Counted from the first letter of the stretch, positions 1 to 5,872 are shown. The stretch: 5,935 nt of DNA from Flavobacteriaceae bacterium (GCA_019752245.1 JAIEMH010000113.1:1-5935), one strand, 5' to 3'. Notes: a model not told the origin generated them from the letters alone. Numbers and translations are program-made.

Positions 1-2
1 CT

Positions 3-1061
3 GAACACTTACAGGGTGCACGAGATATTTTCGGACAATTTCCGGAGCCTGATAAAACATATTTAAGAATCATTCTGGAATTTTCAGTATTGCAAAGTGA
101 TTGCTCCTCGCCCTCTGAAGAATTGAAATCTACAATAGAAACTAATGATGGTGGTTTTTTATTATCTGGCACTTCAAATTCGACTATTTCAGGAGACAAA
201 ACTGAAAATTCAAATGGTGGAAACGATTTTTGGGTTATCAAAACCAATTCACTAGGAACTATTGTTTGGCAAAATACAATTGGTGGAAATTTGAGTGACG
301 AACCTGTTTCGGCGATTCAAACTAATGATGGTGGTTATCTAATTGCAGGAAGTTCTAATTCGTCGCTATCAGGAGACAAAACTGAAAATTCAAAAGGCGG
401 ATTTGATTATTGGATTGTAAAATTAGATTCAAACGGAAATGTAATTTGGGACAAAACTATTGGAGGAAATTTAGACGATAAAATTGCTAAAATCATTCCG
501 ACATCAGATGGAAACTATGTGTTGATAGGAAGTTCAAAATCAACAATTTCCGGAAATAAGACAGAATCAAATAGAGGAGAATTTGACATTTGGATGCTAA
601 AAATTAACAGCTCAGGATCAATTCTTTGGGATAAAACTATTGGAGGAAATCTTGACGATAATGCCTATGATGTTATCCAATCTAGTGATAATGGTTACTT
701 AATTGGTGCAACATCTACCTCTACAATATCAGGCGATAAAACTGAAAATAATAGAGGAAATAAAGACTATTGGGCAGTTAAACTTGAGGCAGATAATTTA
801 TCTATTCCTGAAAACAATTCACTTTCTACAATTTTACTTTATCCAAATCCAACAGATGGAATTATAACTATTGACTTTGGCGCTTTTCAAGAAACCGTAT
901 CTATTAGTACACTAAATGTTTTAGGTCAATTAATCTCAAAACATAATTTTAATCAGATTTCAGAAAAACAACTGCAAATTGATGAACCGAGTGGTGTCTA
1001 TTTTCTAGAAATTGAGAACGGAAATCAGGACAAAAAAGTTTTTAAAATAGTTAAGAACTAA
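3..1061 (+). CDS. Secreted repeat protein with T9SS type A C-terminal sorting domain (5'-partial)
   Basis: The frame is open from base 3 to the TAA at 1059-1061, so the true start lies upstream; a TTG at 90 could be read as a start but is probably internal. Numbering from that TTG, the protein holds four repeats of exactly 60 residues, marked by SGDKTEN-like motifs at 34, 94, 154 and 214 and by WxxTIGGN motifs at 60-67, 120-127 and 180-187. A low-complexity linker (about 233-245) leads to a C-terminal domain with YPNP at 251-254, an NVLGQ motif near 276-280, GVYFLEI at 302-308 and a basic end, VFKIVKN. This is the TIGR04183-type signal used for export by the type IX system and usually for anchoring at, or release from, the cell surface. 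The repeats may form a bladed beta structure (inference); the ligand is unknown. The residues encoded at 3-110 do not match the repeat. The repeat and sorting-domain calls are firm; the function is not. Confidence 0.88.
   Translation, partial: EHLQGARDIFGQFPEPDKTYLRIILEFSVLQSDCSSPSEELKSTIETNDGGFLLSGTSNSTISGDKTENSNGGNDFWVIKTNSLGTIVWQNTIGGNLSDEPVSAIQTNDGGYLIAGSSNSSLSGDKTENSKGGFDYWIVKLDSNGNVIWDKTIGGNLDDKIAKIIPTSDGNYVLIGSSKSTISGNKTESNRGEFDIWMLKINSSGSILWDKTIGGNLDDNAYDVIQSSDNGYLIGATSTSTISGDKTENNRGNKDYWAVKLEADNLSIPENNSLSTILLYPNPTDGIITIDFGAFQETVSISTLNVLGQLISKHNFNQISEKQLQIDEPSGVYFLEIENGNQDKKVFKIVKN
114..788 (+). repeat. Four tandem 180-bp coding repeats
   Basis: The DNA has a strict 180-base period inside the T9SS gene: the GGAGACAAAACTGAAAAT-like block recurs at 192, 372, 552 (diverged) and 732, and a TTTGGGAYAAAACTATTGG block recurs at 448 and 628. 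Copies 1 and 2 are closest around the SGDKTEN motif, and copies 2 and 3 around the DKTIGGNLDD motif, so the array has probably been mixed by duplication or gene conversion. Such arrays can change copy number by slippage or recombination. Confidence 0.85.
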
Positions 1062-1196
1062 AATGTTTATTTAAATAAGAATTAAATTTTCTGACAAAGA
1101 TTCCCAAAATCACTTCGTTTTAAGCACAATTTTTTACGAATTAAAAGGCAAAAACGAGTAATTTTTAGTGAATTAAAAGATATTTCACACAAACGC

Positions 1197-1234
1197 AAAA
1201 AAGCAGTTTTCTAATGAAGAAAACTGCTTTTTTA
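1197..1234 (+). terminator. Intrinsic terminator, probably bidirectional
   Basis: A perfect 16-bp inverted repeat, 1197-1212 with 1218-1233, encloses a 5-base loop (AATGA). The GC-containing core (AGCAG/CTGCT) is flanked by six A on the left and six T on the right, so it can end transcripts from either side. It lies 136 bases after the stop of the T9SS gene and is the likely end of that transcript. Confidence 0.85.
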
Positions 1235-1296
1235 TTTCTCAAAATCACGAAAAAATCTTCGAAAAAAATTTACGAAAAGTTGCGTAAAAAAAGTTT

Positions 1297-1322
1297 AAAA
1301 GCCTTATAACTAAGGGTTTTTT
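1297..1322 (+). terminator. Second terminator-like hairpin upstream of nrdB
   Basis: CCTTA (1302-1306) pairs with TAAGG (1311-1315) around a TAAC loop. A G-G mismatch separates this core from an AAAA/TTTT extension, and the right arm runs into six T (1317-1322). It is shorter and weaker than the hairpin at 1197-1234. It could be a backup terminator insulating nrdB from upstream reading, or a structure in a leader if transcription starts earlier than I propose. Confidence 0.45.
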
Positions 1323-1340
1323 GAAATTTTAACGTTTATA

Positions 1341-1362
1341 AACTATTGTTAAACAAATAGTT
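1341..1362. promoter_or_regulatory. Candidate operator: AACTATT-N8-AATAGTT dyad
   Basis: AACTATT (1341-1347) and its inverse AATAGTT (1356-1362) form a 7-bp dyad with an 8-base spacer. The same word recurs directly at 1382-1388 (AACTATT) and 1405-1410 (AACTAT), all within 170 bases of the nrdB start. This could be a binding-site cluster for a regulator of nrdBA, but the words are AT-rich and chance is possible. The sites do not resemble the NrdR box that I know from other bacteria. Confidence 0.3.
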
Positions 1363-1396
1363 ATGAAAAAGTAAAAAAGCAAACTATTCCTACACA

Positions 1397-1431
1397 TTGT
1401 TAAAAACTATAGCCGATTGTGAATAAGTTTG
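1397..1431 (+). promoter_or_regulatory. Possible Bacteroidota-type promoter of nrdB
   Basis: TAAGTTTG at 1424-1431 matches the Bacteroidota -7 consensus TAnnTTTG exactly. The best upstream partner is TTG at 1397-1399, but its 24-base spacing is a few bases longer than usual, so the -33 assignment is weak. Initiation here would give a leader of about 70 bases before the nrdB ATG. A weaker alternative -7 box, AACCTTTG, lies at 1457-1464. Confidence 0.35.
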
Positions 1432-1506
1432 ACTTTCATTTTCATTAAAAATTACCAACCTTTGTAACTCTCGAAATAAGTTAAAAATATCTTAAAAAAT
1501 TCAAAA

Positions 1507-2484
1507 ATGAGCTTCATAGAACCCATCCTGACAGAAAATAAAAACCGCTTCGTGATTTTTCCAATCAAACACCACGATATTTGGGAATGGTACAAAAAAA
1601 TGGAAGCAAGTTTTTGGACTGCTGAAGAAATTGATTTATCGCAAGACTTAAACGATTGGAATAACAAATTGAATCATGATGAGAAATACTTCATCAAACA
1701 TATTCTTGCTTTTTTCGCAGCTTCTGACGGAATTGTAAACGAAAACCTTGCTGAAAACTTTGTAAACGAAGTACAATATGCTGAAGCAAAATTCTTCTAT
1801 GGTTTTCAAATTATGATGGAAAACATCCATAGCGAAACTTATTCGTTATTGATTGATACCTATGTTAAAGACGAAGCAGAAAAAGATCAGTTGTTTAATG
1901 CTTTAGAAGTTTTTCCAGCAATTAAGAAAAAAGCAGACTGGGCTTTAAAATGGATTGATTCTGATTCTTTCGCAGAACGTTTAATTGCATTTGCAGCTGT
2001 TGAAGGAATTTTCTTTTCTGGTGCATTTTGTTCTATTTATTGGTTGAAAAAACGTGGATTAATGCCAGGATTAACTTTTTCTAATGAGTTAATTTCTCGT
2101 GACGAAGGTGTTCATTGTGACTTTGCTGTGCATTTACACAACCACCATTTAGTAAATAAAGTTCCAAAAGATCGTATTAGAACTATTATTGTTGACGCTT
2201 TAAATATTGAAAGAGAGTTTATTACAGAATCACTTCCGGTTTCTTTAATTGGAATGAACGCTACTTTAATGACACAATATTTAGAATTTGTTGCCGACAG
2301 ACTTTTAGTAGAATTGGGTTGCGACAGAGAATACAACACTTCAAATCCATTCGATTTTATGGACATGATTTCGCTACAAGGAAAAACCAATTTCTTTGAG
2401 AAGAAAGTTGCCGAATACCAAAAAGCTGGTGTTATGAACACAGACAGTGAAGCACAAAAAATTAGTTTCGACGCCGATTTTTAA
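1507..2484 (+). CDS. nrdB: Class Ia ribonucleoside-diphosphate reductase, beta subunit (R2)
   Basis: This subunit holds the dimetal centre and tyrosyl radical that start reduction of ribonucleoside diphosphates; it partners with the NrdA encoded next, in the cytoplasm. The 325-residue product has normal length once the N-terminal extension of eukaryotic R2 is discounted. By comparison with mouse R2, the metal ligands are D74, E105, H108, E166, E200 and H203. The radical tyrosine is Y112, in ENIHSETY (105-112). W37 and D199 fit the radical-transfer path, and Y304 fits the C-terminal relay tyrosine. The tail ends in FDADF, like the eukaryotic tail that docks on R1. The tyrosine and the six carboxylate/histidine ligands point to a normal tyrosyl-radical enzyme rather than a radical-less variant. 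The ATG at 1507 follows an A-rich stretch with no Shine-Dalgarno site, as is usual in Bacteroidota, and begins the conserved N-terminal region. nrdA follows after 250 bases. Confidence 0.97.
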   Translation: MSFIEPILTENKNRFVIFPIKHHDIWEWYKKMEASFWTAEEIDLSQDLNDWNNKLNHDEKYFIKHILAFFAASDGIVNENLAENFVNEVQYAEAKFFYGFQIMMENIHSETYSLLIDTYVKDEAEKDQLFNALEVFPAIKKKADWALKWIDSDSFAERLIAFAAVEGIFFSGAFCSIYWLKKRGLMPGLTFSNELISRDEGVHCDFAVHLHNHHLVNKVPKDRIRTIIVDALNIEREFITESLPVSLIGMNATLMTQYLEFVADRLLVELGCDREYNTSNPFDFMDMISLQGKTNFFEKKVAEYQKAGVMNTDSEAQKISFDADF

Positions 2485-2500
2485 TTTCTCGCCTTTTTGC

Positions 2501-2524
2501 CACAAAGACACCAAGGCACGAAGA
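2501..2524 (+). repeat. Three degenerate 8-bp tandem units
   Basis: CACAAAGA (2501-2508), CACCAAGG (2509-2516) and CACGAAGA (2517-2524) follow each other directly, starting 17 bases after the nrdB stop. From memory, similar CACAAAG-type strings are common between genes in flavobacteria. No role can be read from the sequence. Confidence 0.5.
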
Positions 2525-2570
2525 AAAAATTTAAAAAGAAGATTACAAGAATACCCAAACCATTGAAGTG

Positions 2571-2668
2571 GTCTAGCCCAGATTGCAGTGGAAATCCTTT
2601 TATAATGTTGCCTGAGGCTCTCGAAGGCAATATTATAAAAGATTGCAACGGAAAGCTGGATTAGCTCC
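2571..2668 (+). ncRNA. Structured intergenic element, copy A (possible Flavo-1-like RNA motif)
   Basis: An inner stem of 17 bp (2597-2613 with 2625-2641), with a single G-U pair at 2607/2631, carries a small GAG/CTC hairpin in its loop (2614-2616/2620-2622). The stem is flanked by two similar boxes, GATTGCAGTGGAAA (2581-2594) and GATTGCAACGGAAA (2641-2654), which match at 12 of 14 bases and face each other as an internal loop. Outside these, CCAG (2578-2581) pairs with CTGG (2656-2659) and AGC (2575-2577) with GCT (2664-2666), leaving ATTA bulged. A diverged copy at 5259-5400 preserves this architecture. No T-run follows at once, so it is not a plain terminator. It lies in the nrdB-nrdA spacer and is probably in their shared mRNA. 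The structure is well supported; the name Flavo-1 is a guess from memory. Confidence 0.55.
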
Positions 2669-2734
2669 AAAAAAAACAGATTACAAATAACCCGAAGTAG
2701 AGAAGGGATTTTCTAGTTCACAAAAACAAAAAGT

Positions 2735-5188
2735 ATGTACGTAGTAAAAAGAGATGGCCATAAAGAGCCAGTAATGTTTGACAAAATCACGGATAGAATT
2801 AAAAAACTATGTTATGGTTTAAATGATTTAGTTGATGCTGTAAAGGTAGCGATGCGCGTGATTGAAGGATTGTATGATGGCGTTACTACGTCTGAATTGG
2901 ATAATCTTGCGGCAGAAACTGCAGCTTCCATGACGATTGCACATCCAGATTATGCTCAATTGGCGGCACGAATTGCGATTTCGAATTTGCATAAAAATAC
3001 CAACAAATCGTTCTCGGAAACTATGAATGAAATGTTTCATTATGTGAATCCAAGAAACGGTCAAATGGCACCACTTTTATCGGAAGAAGTACATAAAGTT
3101 ATTCAAGAAAATGCTGAATTTTTAAATTCACACATTATATACAACCGCGATTTCAACTACGATTATTTTGGATTTAAAACGCTAGAACGTTCGTATTTGT
3201 TGAAAATCAACGGTAAAATCGTAGAACGTCCACAACACATGTTGATGCGTGTTTCGGTTGGAATTCACTTAGACGATTTAAAATCGGTTATAGAAACCTA
3301 CGACTTAATGTCGAAAAAATTCTTTACGCATGCCACACCAACGTTGTTCAATGCTGGAACGCCAAAACCTCAAATGTCTTCTTGTTTCCTATTGGCAATG
3401 CAAGACGATAGTATTGACGGAATTTACGACACGTTGAAACAAACGGCTAAAATTTCGCAATCTGCTGGTGGAATTGGATTATCTATTCACAATGTTCGTG
3501 CAACCGGAAGTTACATTCGTGGAACTAACGGAACTTCAAACGGAATTGTTCCGATGTTGCGTGTATTCAATGATACTGCAAGATATGTAGATCAAGGTGG
3601 CGGAAAACGTAAAGGAAGTTTTGCTATTTATATTGAAACTTGGCATGCGGATATTTTTGATTTCCTAGACTTGAAAAAGAATACAGGAAAAGAAGAAATG
3701 CGTGCAAGAGATTTATTTTTTGCGATGTGGACTTCTGATTTGTTCATGAAACGTGTACAAGAAAATGGAAATTGGACTTTAATGTGTCCGAATGAATGTC
3801 CAGGATTGTATGACGTTCACGGTGAAGAATTTGAAAAAATGTACACCGATTACGAAGCAGCTGGAAAAGGTAGAAAAACCATCAAAGCGCACGAATTATG
3901 GGAGAAAATTCTAGAATCTCAAATTGAAACTGGAACTCCTTATATGTTGTACAAAGATGCAGCCAATAGAAAATCGAACCAAAAAAATCTTGGAACCATT
4001 CGTTCATCGAACTTGTGTACTGAGATTATGGAATTTACATCGAAAGATGAAATTGCAGTTTGCAACTTGGCTTCGTTATCGTTACCAATGTTTGTTGAAA
4101 ACGGAAAATTCAACCACGATTTGTTGTTTACCGTAACCAAACGCGTAACAAGAAACTTAAATAAAGTAATTGACAGAAATTATTATCCTGTAAAAGAAGG
4201 CGAAAATTCTAACAAACGTCACCGTCCAATTGGTCTTGGTGTGCAAGGTTTGGCAGATGCTTTTATCATGTTGAGAATGCCGTTTACAAGCGACGAAGCG
4301 AAAACATTGAACCAGGAAATTTTTGAAACGTTATATTTTGCAGCCGTAACCGCATCTATGGAAATGGCTAAAGAAGAAGGTCCATATTCTAGTTTTGCAG
4401 GTTCGCCAATTTCGCAAGGAGAATTCCAACACAACCTTTGGAATATTAAAGACGAAGAACTTTCTGGTCGTTGGGATTGGGCAAGTTTGCGTAAAGAAGT
4501 TATGGAACATGGTGTTCGTAATTCACTTTTGGTGGCGCCAATGCCAACCGCTTCAACCTCACAGATTTTAGGAAACAACGAAGCGTTCGAACCTTATACT
4601 TCTAACATTTATACACGTCGTGTTTTATCTGGAGAATTTATTGTTGTGAACAAGCATTTACTGAACGATTTAGTAGAACGTGGTTTGTGGAACGAAGAAT
4701 TGAAACAACAATTGATGCGTAATAATGGTTCGGTTCAAGACTTGAATATTCCTCAAGATTTGAAAGAATTGTACAAAACTGTTTGGGAAATGTCGATGAA
4801 AGATATTATTGATATGAGCCGTCAAAGAGGTTATTTTGTAGATCAATCACAATCGTTGAACTTGTTTATGCAAGACGCCAATTATTCTAAATTAACATCG
4901 ATGCATTTCTACGCTTGGAAAAGCGGCTTGAAAACCGGAATGTATTATTTGAGAACAAAAGCTGCGGTGGATGCTATCAAATTCACATTGAACAACGACA
5001 AAAAAGCAGAACCGATTGAAGTAAAAGAGCAACCAACAGTTCAAATAGTTTCTGAACCAGTGGCCGAAAAATTACAACCCATTGCAGTTCTAAACGAACC
5101 AGTAGAAATGTCTGCCGAAGAATATAGAGCAATGATTGAAATGGCTAAAAATGCCGGACCAGAAGATTGTGAAATGTGTGGTTCATAA
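2735..5188 (+). CDS. nrdA: Class Ia ribonucleoside-diphosphate reductase, alpha subunit (R1)
   Basis: This catalytic subunit reduces ribonucleoside diphosphates to deoxyribonucleoside diphosphates with NrdB. The 817-residue protein closely follows the eukaryotic R1 pattern. An N-terminal ATP-cone (about 1-90, starting MYVVKRDGHKEPVMFDKI) should sense ATP/dATP for overall activity. The (beta/alpha)10 barrel carries the redox pair C217 (in MSSCFLL) and C443 (in AVCNLASLSLP), and the active-site N426, C428 and E430 (NLCTE). The specificity-site region includes DDSIDGIYDTL (224-234) and loop 2, GGGKRKGSF (288-296). Y737 and Y738 (GMYYLRT) continue the radical path from NrdB. A flexible Glu/Pro/Val-rich linker (about 754-793) ends in C812 and C815 (CEMCGS), the pair that re-reduces the active site. 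No key residue is missing and no intein or frameshift is seen. The ATG at 2735 begins the conserved ATP-cone. No promoter box was found in the upstream spacer, so co-transcription with nrdB is likely. Confidence 0.98.
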   Translation: MYVVKRDGHKEPVMFDKITDRIKKLCYGLNDLVDAVKVAMRVIEGLYDGVTTSELDNLAAETAASMTIAHPDYAQLAARIAISNLHKNTNKSFSETMNEMFHYVNPRNGQMAPLLSEEVHKVIQENAEFLNSHIIYNRDFNYDYFGFKTLERSYLLKINGKIVERPQHMLMRVSVGIHLDDLKSVIETYDLMSKKFFTHATPTLFNAGTPKPQMSSCFLLAMQDDSIDGIYDTLKQTAKISQSAGGIGLSIHNVRATGSYIRGTNGTSNGIVPMLRVFNDTARYVDQGGGKRKGSFAIYIETWHADIFDFLDLKKNTGKEEMRARDLFFAMWTSDLFMKRVQENGNWTLMCPNECPGLYDVHGEEFEKMYTDYEAAGKGRKTIKAHELWEKILESQIETGTPYMLYKDAANRKSNQKNLGTIRSSNLCTEIMEFTSKDEIAVCNLASLSLPMFVENGKFNHDLLFTVTKRVTRNLNKVIDRNYYPVKEGENSNKRHRPIGLGVQGLADAFIMLRMPFTSDEAKTLNQEIFETLYFAAVTASMEMAKEEGPYSSFAGSPISQGEFQHNLWNIKDEELSGRWDWASLRKEVMEHGVRNSLLVAPMPTASTSQILGNNEAFEPYTSNIYTRRVLSGEFIVVNKHLLNDLVERGLWNEELKQQLMRNNGSVQDLNIPQDLKELYKTVWEMSMKDIIDMSRQRGYFVDQSQSLNLFMQDANYSKLTSMHFYAWKSGLKTGMYYLRTKAAVDAIKFTLNNDKKAEPIEVKEQPTVQIVSEPVAEKLQPIAVLNEPVEMSAEEYRAMIEMAKNAGPEDCEMCGS

Positions 5189-5190
5189 TT

Positions 5191-5218
5191 AGAGAATAGA
5201 ATAAAGAGAATAGAATAT
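5191..5218 (+). repeat. Two tandem copies of a 14-bp unit after nrdA
   Basis: AGAGAATAGAATAA (5191-5204) is followed directly by AGAGAATAGAATAT (5205-5218), matching at 13 of 14 bases, between the nrdA stop and its terminator. It looks like a local slippage duplication; no function is apparent. Confidence 0.6.
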
Positions 5219-5220
5219 AG

Positions 5221-5252
5221 AAACAGTCGTCAAATTTGATGGCTGTTTTTTT
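5221..5252 (+). terminator. Intrinsic terminator of nrdA
   Basis: AAACAGTCGTC (5221-5231) pairs with GATGGCTGTTT (5238-5248) through 11 bp, two of them G-U on the plus-strand RNA, around an AAATTT loop. The right arm runs into seven T (5246-5252). The hairpin starts 33 bases after the nrdA stop and should end the nrdBA transcript. On the minus strand the two G-U pairs become A-C mismatches, so it is oriented for plus-strand transcription. Confidence 0.85.
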
Positions 5253-5258
5253 ATTAGA

Positions 5259-5400
5259 AGTTATTCCCGCTTTCCATTACAAGATTATTTGTAAAACACT
5301 TTTTTTCTAAGACAAAAAAGGAGCTTCTTTGGTCGCTCTTTTTCGCCAAGAAAAAATAGCGTTTTCCTGCATAATGCTTTTCATTGTAATCAGGACTAAA
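5259..5400 (-). repeat. Structured intergenic element, copy B (inverted, diverged)
   Basis: Read on the minus strand, this has the same plan as the element at 2571-2668. The left block, TTAGTCCTGATTACAATG (complement of about 5382-5399), aligns with 2572-2589. The right block, TTGTAATGGAAAGCGGGAAT (complement of 5264-5283), aligns with about 2643-2662. By hand count the wider blocks match at 18/27 and 21/29 positions. The outer stem is kept with changed bases: AGT/ACT instead of AGC/GCT, then CCTG/CGGG instead of CCAG/CTGG, with the 4-base bulge AATA in place of ATTA. The inner part is longer than in copy A and folds through ATTAT/ATAAT (5371-5375/5284-5288), AAAACGC/GTGTTTT (5359-5365/5293-5299) and a T-run/A-run stem (5349-5358/5300-5308). 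Two G-U pairs become A-C mismatches on the plus strand, which supports the minus orientation. Confidence 0.5.
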
Positions 5401-5424
5401 AATCAGAATTTAAATTGCAATTCG

Positions 5425-5432
5425 TATCTTTG
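5425..5432 (+). promoter_or_regulatory. -7 box of a promoter for the small gene pair
   Basis: TATCTTTG matches the Bacteroidota -7 consensus TAnnTTTG exactly and lies 43 bases before the ATG at 5476. I see no convincing TTG/TTTG -33 element 17-23 bases upstream, so it is half a promoter by sequence. Confidence 0.5.
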
Positions 5433-5475
5433 AAACAAATTATAACAATAGTAGCAATACTGAAACAAGTTCAGC

Positions 5476-5694
5476 ATGAAAGAAAAAGGAGTTTATACAG
5501 GAATTATAGAAAAAGACAACGACGGAAATTACTTCTGTGGCGAATATCTATTGGATTATCAATTGGTTGAGAAAAATTTTAAATTAGGTGATGAAATTAA
5601 TATCAAAACGGTAATTGCAAATCCTAGCGATAAAAGTTACAATCAATATCCTAAAAAATCAAGAGTGTTTTTCTTAGCCAACGATAAAGAATAA
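5476..5694 (+). CDS. Small hypothetical protein, 72 residues
   Basis: I do not recognise this family. The product is short, soluble and charged, with no signal peptide or membrane segment and one cysteine (C21). Its alternating hydrophobic pattern (VYTGIIE 6-12, NYFCGEYLLDY 18-28, EINIKTVI 40-47, SRVFFLA 62-68) suggests a small all-beta fold; the LGDEINIK stretch at 37-44 recalls OB- or SH3-like barrels, but that is only an impression. Support for it being real: a -7 box 43 bases upstream, ordinary flavobacterial codon use, and a gene starting 7 bases after its stop. The start at 5476 follows a short dyad, CTGAA (5460-5464) with TTCAG (5470-5474), that could form a weak hairpin next to the start codon. 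It is probably co-transcribed with the acetyltransferase fragment; whether their roles are linked is unknown. Confidence 0.65.
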   Translation: MKEKGVYTGIIEKDNDGNYFCGEYLLDYQLVEKNFKLGDEINIKTVIANPSDKSYNQYPKKSRVFFLANDKE

Positions 5695-5701
5695 AACTGC
5701 A

Positions 5702-5872
5702 ATGATTACGGTTACAAGAACAATTTCCGACAATCCAGATTTTGAAAAACTGGTAATCGAGCTTGATGCTGTTTTGGCAATACTTGATGGTGAAGATCAC
5801 GCTTTTTATGCCCAATTCAACAAAAAGTTAAAACTAATTAAAACAATTTTGTTTTTTTTTACTTATTTTTAA
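5702..5872 (+). pseudogene. Truncated GNAT-family N-acetyltransferase (N-terminal fragment)
   Basis: The reading frame encodes 56 residues, starting 7 bases after the upstream stop. Residues 1-41, including MITVTRTISDNPDFEKLV and GEDHAFYAQFNK (30-41), match the N-terminus of a flavobacterial GNAT acetyltransferase group of roughly 150 residues that I know from memory. The acetyl-CoA-binding motif A (R/QxxGxG/A) and the C-terminal half of the fold are absent. After about residue 41-50 the frame runs into LFFFTYF and stops at 5870-5872. In the family I recall LDADLAIRDG where this copy has LDAVLAILDG (21-30), changes that single-base substitutions would explain and that fit decay. The following sequence is about 10% G+C. 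The break may be an insertion or deletion endpoint, a rearrangement or an assembly edge. The fragment cannot be an active enzyme. Family assignment is fairly sure; the cause of truncation is not. Confidence 0.6.

Noticed and set aside
114..788. CRISPR-like array
   Set aside because: The regular 180-base period is coding, stays in frame and encodes a repeated protein module; there are no short repeats with unique spacers.
1323..1506. NrdR box pair upstream of nrdB
   Set aside because: I looked for ACACWATATATWGTGT-like 16-mers; only ACACATTGTT at 1392-1401 is vaguely similar and there is no second box at a suitable spacing.
2605..2664. 19-codon frame starting MLPEALEGN inside the element
   Set aside because: It lies wholly within the hairpin and right block, has no start context, and the equivalent reading is not kept in the diverged copy B.
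2374..2670. 98-codon open frame on the minus strand across the nrdB end and spacer
   Set aside because: It overlaps the nrdB C-terminus and reads through the structured element; the product has no recognisable domain. It is explained as a shadow of nrdB plus a repeat.
4219..4578. 119-codon minus-strand open frame inside nrdA
   Set aside because: It is antisense to a strongly conserved coding region, and its sequence reflects nrdA codon bias rather than a protein family. The same applies to smaller antisense frames at 1452-1667, 1648-1830, 2112-2441, 2828-3064 and 3940-4140, and to the plus-strand out-of-frame 3924-4136.
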